From contig SBBP01000038.1 in the NCBI GenBank assembly GCA_005239655.1, positions 1-7,740 on the forward strand: a DNA stretch of 7,740 nucleotides, read 5' to 3'. Below the pieces are notes generated by a model that ran no database searches, was not told where the DNA came from, and was given only the letters and a program-made list of their open reading frames with translations. Position 1 is the first letter of the stretch. Every line of letters starts with the position of its first letter. Shown here piece by piece: positions 1-5,099 of this stretch. Source of the DNA: Candidatus Microgenomatus auricola (lineage in GTDB: Bacteria > Patescibacteriota > Patescibacteriia > UBA9570 > XYC2-FULL-38-9). A program made the position numbers and the translations under genes.

Positions 1-74
1 ACCTCGTTTTCCATGTCGGCAAAAATATTTTTGCGTGCGGCAGCAGCTGTTTTTTCACTCTTTTTCTGTGACAT
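1..74 (-). CDS. N-terminus of an unrecognised protein, cut by left edge
   Basis: An open frame starts with ATG at 74-72 and stays open to base 1, giving 24 residues that begin MSQKKSEKTAAAARK and continue NIFADMENE. The start is Lys/Ala-rich and polar, with no signal peptide or membrane segment, so the protein is probably cytoplasmic. I do not recognise a family from so short a piece. Support for a real gene comes from a plausible minus-strand promoter just upstream (86-114), a divergent arrangement with the gene at 161, and the lack of a competing frame. There is no Shine-Dalgarno sequence before the ATG. If the proposed promoter is right, the leader is only about 5 nt, so the mRNA would be nearly leaderless. 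The frame also stays open upstream of the ATG without another ATG, so this start is the best choice but is not proven. Confidence 0.5.
   Translation of the reverse strand, partial: MSQKKSEKTAAAARKNIFADMENE
19..34. repeat. Perfect 16-bp AT-centred palindrome
   Basis: GCAAAAATATTTTTGC equals its own reverse complement over all 16 bases. It lies inside the proposed coding start of the left-edge gene, where it encodes Arg-Lys-Asn-Ile-Phe-Ala, so it may be chance coding sequence. It could otherwise be a binding site for a dimeric regulator of the adjacent divergent promoters, though it would lie downstream of the minus-strand promoter. What is seen is the symmetry; any function is speculative. 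Confidence 0.4.
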
Positions 75-85
75 AACTGGTGCGG

Positions 86-114
86 AGTGTAACGTAAAAC
101 AAGCTCTTTGACAA
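86..114 (-). promoter_or_regulatory. Candidate sigma70-type promoter for the left-edge gene
   Basis: On the minus strand TTGTCA (114-109) is followed by a 17-nt spacer and TACACT (91-86). This matches the -35 consensus at 5 of 6 positions and the -10 at 4 of 6. The predicted transcription start near 79 is only about 5 nt from the ATG at 74. The -35 overlaps the -35 of the plus-strand promoter (108-113), because TTGACAA reads as TTGTCAA on the other strand. Confidence 0.4.
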
Positions 115-137
115 CCGACTGGCAGTCGGATTAGAGT
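108..137 (+). promoter_or_regulatory. Candidate sigma70-type promoter for the gene at 161
   Basis: A perfect -35 TTGACA (108-113) is followed by an 18-nt spacer and TAGAGT (132-137), a 4-of-6 match to TATAAT. Transcription would start near 144. This leaves a leader of about 17 nt holding a G-run (150-153), 7 nt before the ATG at 161, as a weak ribosome binding site. The -35 is convincing; the -10 is mediocre, and an activator or other factor may be needed. A perfect inverted repeat fills the spacer between the two boxes. Confidence 0.45.
115..129. promoter_or_regulatory. Inverted repeat, candidate operator between divergent promoters
   Basis: CCGACTG (115-121), a single central G (122) and CAGTCGG (123-129) form a perfect 7+7 inverted repeat. 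It lies exactly between the -35 and -10 boxes of the plus-strand promoter, a classical repressor position, and directly upstream of the -35 of the minus-strand promoter, a typical activator position. It is not transcribed from either proposed promoter, so a DNA-level operator is more likely than an RNA hairpin. The protein that would bind it is not identified in the window. Confidence 0.4.
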
Positions 138-160
138 GGTAGCGCATCTGGGGTATCTCA

Positions 161-754
161 ATGTTCACTGCACTGGTGTTGTACGGAGTGTCGTGGTTCG
201 TGACTGGCCACATGCTGTTCGGCGCCGGTGAGGCGTTGAACCATGGAGCCTGGCACTGGGTGGCGCCGCGCGAGCTGCCGCGCTTCATGCGCGAAGGACG
301 CGCCGTGCACATGCTGCACCACAAGACTCCTGCGGCGATGGAACACATCCGCATCCCGCTGTGGGGGCACATCGCGATCATCAAGGGCATCCTCGCGATC
401 AGCTTCGCGCTGACCGGCGTCGTCGGCGCTCTGCCTGCGCTTTTCATCACTGGCCTCTCCTGGGGATGGATGTTCGCAACCTACGCGACGGTGAGCATGA
501 TGTCCGCATGCGGCATGGCCAGCTACATGTGGTGGTACGGCTTCATCCACCGCAACACGCACACGCGGTGGACACCGAACCACCTGCTCTACGGTCATCG
601 TCACATCTGGCACCACGAGCACGGCCACTGGAACGATCCACGTGGCATGGCGATCCTACCCATCTACGGATGGGCAATGGGCCTCAAGCCCATCGTGGTG
701 TGGGGCATCCGCATGTGGAAGCGCTGGGAGGATGCACAGACGAATTCGACCTGA
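161..754 (+). CDS. Histidine-rich membrane protein, fatty acid hydroxylase/sterol desaturase-like
   Basis: This 197-residue membrane protein has histidine boxes typical of membrane di-iron oxygenases: H50-M-L-H53-H54 (HxxHH), H130-x3-H134 and H148-I-W-H151-H152 (HxxHH), with further His at 17, 28, 32, 141, 146, 154 and 156. Hydrophobic stretches lie at about 2-20, 68-88, 88-112, 112-128 and 164-184, with the His boxes flanking them, as in fatty acid hydroxylases, sterol desaturases and carotenoid hydroxylases. Such enzymes insert oxygen into lipid C-H bonds at the membrane; the substrate cannot be told here. The ATG at 161 is the only ATG, GTG or TTG between the upstream in-frame stop (TAG, 140-142) and the conserved region, and a G-run precedes it by 7 nt. 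Base use differs from the neighbours: in the first 50 codons I count 41 ending in G or C, against 28 of 50 in argS. This suggests transfer from a GC-rich donor. The gene is short for the family and could be N-terminally trimmed. Confidence 0.75.
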   Translation: MFTALVLYGVSWFVTGHMLFGAGEALNHGAWHWVAPRELPRFMREGRAVHMLHHKTPAAMEHIRIPLWGHIAIIKGILAISFALTGVVGALPALFITGLSWGWMFATYATVSMMSACGMASYMWWYGFIHRNTHTRWTPNHLLYGHRHIWHHEHGHWNDPRGMAILPIYGWAMGLKPIVVWGIRMWKRWEDAQTNST

Positions 755-783
755 CGAGATGGAGGAACTCGTCTTCTTTTTTT
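753..783 (+). terminator. Rho-independent terminator after the 161-754 gene
   Basis: GACGAG (753-758) pairs perfectly with CTCGTC (768-773) around a 9-nt loop, and a T-rich run (774-783) follows. The stem starts within the TGA stop codon (752-754) of the plus-strand gene. The T-run also abuts and overlaps the stop of the convergent pgeF gene. On the minus strand the hairpin has no following T-run, so it should act only in the plus direction. Confidence 0.75.
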
Positions 784-1402
784 ATGCCTTTCGGCGTATC
801 CACGCCACATGACGCGCGTCTCGATCCCCACGACGAAAAGAATACAAATTCTGATGTTCGAACGTGCACACACGCATGACTTCAATGTTGCGTTCAGGAA
901 CTCCCAATTCCAAACACTGGTTCACATTTGCCTGCCATAAATCGACATGCCATTTCCCCTCTTCGGTTTCGGATTCACGAACAACCGCGCGGTCAAACTG
1001 CCGAGCCACCTCTTCGCCAACCACAAAACAGTTCTGACAAATCGCCGGACCGATTCCGACTCGTAATCCGAACGGCTTCACTTTCAAAAACTCGATTGTC
1101 TTGCGTGTGATATCCAACGCTGTTCCGCGCCAACCCGCGTGAATGGTCCCAATAATCCCTGCACGCGGCTCAACAAGAAGAACAGGGACGCAATCTGCAG
1201 CGAGAATAGCCAATGTGATGCCTGTCTTGCGAGTCAGCAACGCGTCTGCGCGTGGAACAATCGCCTGTTCGCTGTGCTCAACCCAGGCTGCCGTATCACC
1301 GTGCACTTGTTCACCGCGAATACTCTCTGGTGCAGCTTCACCACGTTCGGTGATGCCGTGTTCGACGCTGGAAATTGTGGAAAAAAATTTAAATGTGAGC
1401 AT
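782..1402 (-). CDS. pgeF: PgeF/YfiH-type peptidoglycan editing factor (Cu-oxidase_4, formerly 'laccase domain')
   Basis: This 206-residue cytosolic protein belongs to the YfiH/DUF152 family. Members have been described as purine nucleoside phosphorylase/adenosine deaminase-like enzymes, as polyphenol oxidases, and as PgeF, which removes wrongly incorporated amino acids from peptidoglycan precursors. The His/Cys/His metal site is complete: H34 in QVHG, C71 in AADCVP and H88 in HAGWRGT. Other family blocks are ADALLT (52-57), GIGPAIC (116-122), a second VGEEV block (128-132), HVDLWQAN (152-159), CT (179-180) and YSFRR (187-191). The N-terminus is short: HGITER (15-20) is followed only about 11 residues later by GEQVHG, where typical members of about 240-250 residues carry an extra SLNLG-containing segment. 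No Shine-Dalgarno sequence precedes the ATG. The gene lies 14 nt after the GT4 gene and is probably translated from the same transcript. The family call is secure; which activity applies is not. Confidence 0.92.
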   Translation of the reverse strand: MLTFKFFSTISSVEHGITERGEAAPESIRGEQVHGDTAAWVEHSEQAIVPRADALLTRKTGITLAILAADCVPVLLVEPRAGIIGTIHAGWRGTALDITRKTIEFLKVKPFGLRVGIGPAICQNCFVVGEEVARQFDRAVVRESETEEGKWHVDLWQANVNQCLELGVPERNIEVMRVCTFEHQNLYSFRRGDRDARHVAWIRRKA

Positions 1403-1416
1403 AACGTATCACAGCA

Positions 1417-2568
1417 TCAGTGAGCGATCTGCCGATAGATACCGTACGTCTCCTTTGCACAGCGTTCCCAGGAAAACTGTTTCGCATGTTCCTTTCCTTT
1501 TTTGCCAAGAGAGATCCGCTTGCGACCATCACTGGCAAGCGTTGAAAGCCCTCGCTGAATAGACGGGATGCTGCGTGGGTTCACGTACAATGCACCATCG
1601 CCCGCAACTTCCGGGAGTGATGAAACTTTGGATGTGAGCACTGGAACGCCCATGGCTGCAGCTTCCAACACCGGCAACCCAAAACCCTCCCACAACGACG
1701 GGAATGTAAACGCCATGCACGATTGCATAAGTGCGGTCTTCTCTTCTGCGGAAATATAGCCCAAATAACGAATGTTCATGGACCAACGCGCACGCGCAAT
1801 CGAGCGAAAAATACGATCGTGTTTCCACCCTTTGTTCCCTGCAAGAACCAGTTGAATATCGCGATGACGGGGGTGACTCTCCAAAAATTGGTCAAATGCC
1901 TTCACAAGACTTTCCAAATTTTTCCGCGGCTCGATGGTACCGATATAGAAAAAAAAGCGTTGGTGAATACTGAAAGTGTTCAGTGTCTGTTGGCGCTTTG
2001 CTTTTGAGAGCGGTCTCGCCTTTGGCATGCCTTCGTAGATAACTGCGATGTCCCGACTCGCAACGCCAAAACTGTCCTGGACCATTTTTGATGTCGCTCG
2101 TGAGACCGCAATAATTTTTGATGCCCGCTTCACCGAAGACGGCACCAAAAACGATGTAGAGAATTTCTGTTTCGGCGGAAACCATTCAGGATGACGGTAA
2201 ATCGCCAAGTCGTGAATGGTGATCACCGACGGTTTGCGGTACTGGTATGGAATGATGTAGGCCGGGGAGTGGAACACATCCAAGTGGTGCGTGCGAAGGG
2301 TTTCTGCAACGACGATATGCGAATAGCCGAATGGAAGGTAACGTTTATACTGACTGAAGGGAAAACGGACGATCTTCACATGCGACTGCGCAGCGAGATT
2401 TTTCATCATGTCGTTGTGCGGCATACGGTGATCAAAAAACAACACGAGCTGATCCTTCTTTGTCAGCGGCACCAGTGCATGAACGAGTGCATGAGTGTAG
2501 TGTCCAACGCCGGCACGCTCTCCACCTTCGGGGTTGAGCATTGTGCGGCAATCAATTCCAATACGCAT
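1417..2568 (-). CDS. GT4-family (group 1) glycosyltransferase
   Basis: This 383-residue GT-B fold enzyme probably transfers a sugar from a nucleotide donor to a surface glycan or lipid intermediate on the cytoplasmic side of the membrane. The N-terminal acceptor domain has RIGIDCR at the start, GVGHY (20-24) and THD (118-120). The C-terminal donor domain has YIGTIEPRKN (208-217), whose Arg/Lys usually bind the donor phosphates, and SLWEGFGLPVLE (291-302), the EX7E motif with E294 and E302. I chose the ATG at 2568-2566 because RIGIDCRTML is the typical first beta strand. The frame extends upstream to a TTG at 2619, but that 17-residue extension would overlap the end of argS and looks unlike the family. 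Only 13 nt separate it from the argS stop, with no Shine-Dalgarno sequence close to the ATG, so translational coupling to argS is likely. Donor and acceptor cannot be read from the sequence. Confidence 0.93.
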   Translation of the reverse strand: MRIGIDCRTMLNPEGGERAGVGHYTHALVHALVPLTKKDQLVLFFDHRMPHNDMMKNLAAQSHVKIVRFPFSQYKRYLPFGYSHIVVAETLRTHHLDVFHSPAYIIPYQYRKPSVITIHDLAIYRHPEWFPPKQKFSTSFLVPSSVKRASKIIAVSRATSKMVQDSFGVASRDIAVIYEGMPKARPLSKAKRQQTLNTFSIHQRFFFYIGTIEPRKNLESLVKAFDQFLESHPRHRDIQLVLAGNKGWKHDRIFRSIARARWSMNIRYLGYISAEEKTALMQSCMAFTFPSLWEGFGLPVLEAAAMGVPVLTSKVSSLPEVAGDGALYVNPRSIPSIQRGLSTLASDGRKRISLGKKGKEHAKQFSWERCAKETYGIYRQIAH

Positions 2569-2581
2569 GCGAAGTAGTATA

Positions 2582-4225
2582 TTACATTTTCTCCGGAGCG
2601 AAAACACCCAAAAGACCAAGTGTTTTCTTCAGTACCGTGCGGGTGGCGACAACCAAAGCATAACGCGTCGGATGCACGGTGCCGCTGTCAATCACCCGAC
2701 ATTGGCCATAAAAGTGATGGAATGCACGCGCCAGATCAATGGCGTATGTTGTCAGGTGATGCACTTCATACGTTTTCCCAATGGACTGCAACAACTCTGG
2801 AAATGCGAGTAACGGTTTCAACAGTGCTTTCTCTGCCGCATGCTCCACGCGTAACCCCCTCAACGCCGGCACACCACAGTTCGTCACTTCGCGCAGGATG
2901 CTACACATCCGAGCATGCGCGTACTGCACATAGTACACCGGGTTGTCGTCCGATTTTTGCGTTGCCAAGTCGAGGTCAAAATTCATGTGCCGATCGGCTG
3001 AGTACATTAAAAAGAAAAACCGTGCGACGTCGTTGCCGACGATATCGATCAACTCTTCAATCGTAACAAAATTTCCCTTCCGTTTGGACATCCGCACTTC
3101 TTCACCGTTCTTCACGAGTGTTGCGATTTGCGTGAAGATGATGTCGAACTGCATATCTGTACCCAGCAACTGCGGAATCGCCTTGAGTCTCTTTTCATAG
3201 CCGTGATGATCGGCGCCAAGCACTAATACCACTTTGCGCACGTTGCGTCGAAATGCACGGTCATACACCAGTGCCACATCACCTTGAATGTAGGCTCCCT
3301 CACCGTTGCTCTTCACCAGAACACGATCCTTATCATCGCCGTACCGCGACGTTTTCACCCACAACGCTCCCCCTTCCTCAACAACCGCCTCTTTCTCGCG
3401 CAACACCACAAGCATTTTCTCTGGCAAGCCATCGTTATACAACGACTGTTCCGAAAACCACGAATCAAAAGTGATCATCATTTTTTCTTTCACCACACGC
3501 TGGATTTCCTTCAACATGAGTTTCAGCGCCTGTGTCTTGATGCGATCACGAATCCACTCAATTTTTCTGAAATTCGTCAGCTTGTAGTCTTTCCACTCAA
3601 TTGCCTTCGCAATATCAGAAATATATTCGCCCTGGTAACATTCCTCAGAGTATGGAACCTTGATTCCCATGTTTTGCAAATAGCGACGCACAACCGACTC
3701 ACCCAAAATATCAATCTGCCGACCGCGATCGTTCACATAGTATTCCCGCACAACCGTATAACCAAGTTCCTTCAACACATTCGACAAGACATCGCCGAGA
3801 TACCCACCGCGACCGTTCGGCAACGTCAACGGACCAGTGGGATTTGCAGAGATGAATTCCACCAACACTTTTTGCCGATGGCCGACATTCGTTGAACCGA
3901 ACTTCTCTCCTTTTTTGATCACCGCTTTTACCGCATCACCGCGCTGAGCCCCAGAAACAAAAAAATTCAAAAAACCCGGATGGACGATCTGCACATGATC
4001 GTACTCCCCTTTCAACTCTTGCTTGATATCGTTTGCAATTTCGAGTGGACTTTTGCGCAACACGCTGGCAAGCTGCATCGCGACCGCCGAGGAAAAATCG
4101 CCATGCGCCTCCTGGTCAGGAATGTCGATACGCGTATCCGGAATGTCGATTGCAGGCCATGTGCTATTTTTCTGCACTGCCTCAATGGCCTGGGCAATAT
4201 CCTTCTGAATAGCAGAATGTAACAT
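2582..4225 (-). CDS. argS: Arginyl-tRNA synthetase
   Basis: This class I synthetase of 547 residues charges tRNA-Arg with arginine in the cytoplasm. It has the N-terminal Add-1 type domain (about 1-90) with HGDFSSAVAM (41-50), and a catalytic core starting VEFISANPTGPL (122-133). Next come WGADHHGY-type LGADHHGY (336-343), RMSKRKGNFVT (378-388) in the KMSKS position, and a C-terminal helical anticodon-binding domain led by VYYVQYAHAR (430-439). The oddity is that the HIGH tetrapeptide, expected directly after GPL, is TLPN (134-137), followed by GRGGYLGDV. I recall similar LTLxNGRGG forms in Patescibacteria, so this is probably lineage-typical and not a defect. The rest of the core is intact and the length is normal. 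The ATG at 4225 has no Shine-Dalgarno sequence. The gene leads a likely argS-GT4-pgeF unit driven from 4302-4329. Confidence 0.96.
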   Translation of the reverse strand: MLHSAIQKDIAQAIEAVQKNSTWPAIDIPDTRIDIPDQEAHGDFSSAVAMQLASVLRKSPLEIANDIKQELKGEYDHVQIVHPGFLNFFVSGAQRGDAVKAVIKKGEKFGSTNVGHRQKVLVEFISANPTGPLTLPNGRGGYLGDVLSNVLKELGYTVVREYYVNDRGRQIDILGESVVRRYLQNMGIKVPYSEECYQGEYISDIAKAIEWKDYKLTNFRKIEWIRDRIKTQALKLMLKEIQRVVKEKMMITFDSWFSEQSLYNDGLPEKMLVVLREKEAVVEEGGALWVKTSRYGDDKDRVLVKSNGEGAYIQGDVALVYDRAFRRNVRKVVLVLGADHHGYEKRLKAIPQLLGTDMQFDIIFTQIATLVKNGEEVRMSKRKGNFVTIEELIDIVGNDVARFFFLMYSADRHMNFDLDLATQKSDDNPVYYVQYAHARMCSILREVTNCGVPALRGLRVEHAAEKALLKPLLAFPELLQSIGKTYEVHHLTTYAIDLARAFHHFYGQCRVIDSGTVHPTRYALVVATRTVLKKTLGLLGVFAPEKM

Positions 4226-4257
4226 AGATGCGTCGAGGGTCGGCCCCCCAAATGAAT

Positions 4258-4293
4258 GAAGTTGTCTCGGGACGTCGATCGAGAGACAACTTC
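4258..4293 (-). promoter_or_regulatory. Perfect 11-bp stem-loop in the argS leader
   Basis: On the minus strand GAAGTTGTCTC (4293-4283) and GAGACAACTTC (4268-4258) are exact inverted repeats around a 14-nt loop that itself contains the palindromes TCGATCGA and GACGTC. From the nearby promoter the transcript would start near 4295, placing this hairpin at the extreme 5' end of the mRNA, about 33 nt before the argS ATG. No T-run follows, so it is not a simple terminator. It could be a stabilising 5' hairpin, a protein-binding leader or a DNA operator. The roughly 70-nt leader is too short for a T-box. Confidence 0.6.
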
Positions 4294-4301
4294 TATCTCA
4301 A

Positions 4302-4329
4302 AGAATAACGAATTATAGCGGTTTGTCAA
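4302..4329 (-). promoter_or_regulatory. Promoter of the argS-GT4-pgeF unit
   Basis: On the minus strand a perfect TTGACA (4329-4324) is followed by 16 nt and TATTCT (4307-4302), a 4-of-6 match to the -10 box. A perfect TATAAT also lies at 4317-4312, but only 6 nt from the TTGACA, so those two cannot serve together. If TATAAT is the true -10, its -35 would fall on a poor match (TCACCT). Either way, the 137-nt gap between the GT2 stop and argS contains a start site pointing towards argS. Confidence 0.6.
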
Positions 4330-4362
4330 CAACGAGGTGAGGCCAGTAGCGACAATCGACGA

Positions 4363-5088
4363 CTATGTATACACTCCTTGCCTCACATTCCTTCGTACTC
4401 GCAACGCCGCGCGAATCATTGCGATACCGTCCTTCACTGGTGAAAGCGTGCTATGCGGGTCATCATTCCACACCACAGGAACTTCGACAACGGAAAACCC
4501 CAGTAGGCGCGCTATCGCCAACACTTCAAAATCAAAACTCCAGTCGTCGACCGTGGCTCGAGAAAAAATCGCTTCAGCGGCGTCGGCACGAAACAGCTTA
4601 AAACCGCACTGCGTATCGTGAATGCCCGGAACAACCAAAACACGAATCACCATGTTCAACACACGACTGCCAAAAATGCGCACCATGGACTGTGGCTGCT
4701 CCTGACGACCACCCGGTACATAGCGTGATGCCACTGCTATCGCATGCGTCGTCATGGTTGCGAGCAACGCATCCACCTGCTCAAACCCAGTCGAATCATC
4801 GGCATCCGCAAACAATCGAAACTGGCCATGGGCGGCCAACATGCCCTCACGCACCGAATAGCCTTTGCCGCGATTCTCCGGGCGGTCAATTATTTGTAGG
4901 TGTTCAATACGGCTACGGTAGGATTCCACTACGGCAATCGTCTGGTCGGGTGTGCCGTCCAAGACCACAATCACCTCAACCTCAAACGGATGCGTCTGTT
5001 GGTAAGAAGCGATTTTCTCTAAAATTTTATGAATGCGCTTCTCTTCATTGTATGCGGGAATCACGACAGAAAGGTAGGGCGAATCCAT
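4363..5088 (-). CDS. GT2 polyprenyl-phosphate sugar synthase (GtrB/DPM1/Alg5-like)
   Basis: This 241-residue GT-A fold enzyme should load a sugar from a nucleotide donor onto polyprenyl phosphate at the inner face of the membrane. Motifs are VVIPAYNEE (8-16), DGTPDQT (44-50), NRGKGYSVREGM (72-83), FADADDS with the metal-binding DxD (95-97), GIHDTQCGFKLF (155-166) and WSFDFEVL (183-190). This order matches dolichyl-phosphate mannose/glucose synthases, nearest in feel to Alg5. There is no C-terminal membrane pair as in GtrB proper, and the end (LRVRRN, 229-234) is basic. I chose the ATG at 5088, 11 nt after the stop of the upstream gene. A TTG at 5103 would add five residues and overlap that stop as TTGA. 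No Shine-Dalgarno sequence is seen, so coupling to the GtrA-fusion gene is likely. It would feed that partner with lipid-linked sugar. The sugar (glucose, mannose or another) is unknown. Confidence 0.9.
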   Translation of the reverse strand: MDSPYLSVVIPAYNEEKRIHKILEKIASYQQTHPFEVEVIVVLDGTPDQTIAVVESYRSRIEHLQIIDRPENRGKGYSVREGMLAAHGQFRLFADADDSTGFEQVDALLATMTTHAIAVASRYVPGGRQEQPQSMVRIFGSRVLNMVIRVLVVPGIHDTQCGFKLFRADAAEAIFSRATVDDWSFDFEVLAIARLLGFSVVEVPVVWNDDPHSTLSPVKDGIAMIRAALRVRRNVRQGVYT

Positions 5089-5099
5089 GACGTATGGGC

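Noticed and set aside
121..165. tRNA-like stretch (GTGGTAGCGC resembling a D-arm)
   Set aside because: No matching acceptor arm, anticodon arm or T-arm follows, and the coding start at 161 lies within the needed span.
158..628. Open frame of 156 codons antisense to the hydroxylase-like gene
   Set aside because: It is a shadow produced by the high GC of the plus-strand gene. Its translation is Arg/His/Asp-rich without a recognisable fold, while the plus frame has His boxes and membrane segments.
753..783. Bidirectional terminator serving pgeF as well
   Set aside because: The minus-strand hairpin is followed by AGGTCGAATT, with no T-run, so it should act only for the plus-strand gene.
2569..2619. 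TTG-initiated 17-residue extension of the GT4 gene
   Set aside because: It overlaps the argS 3' end and reads as non-family sequence. The ATG at 2568 directly precedes the conserved first strand.
4226..4301. T-box riboswitch before argS
   Set aside because: The leader is only about 70 nt and lacks the long specifier stem and a terminator/antiterminator pair.
4012..4332. Minus-strand 106-codon frame across the argS start
   Set aside because: It runs in another frame over argS coding sequence and the promoter/hairpin region, and shows no recognisable domain.
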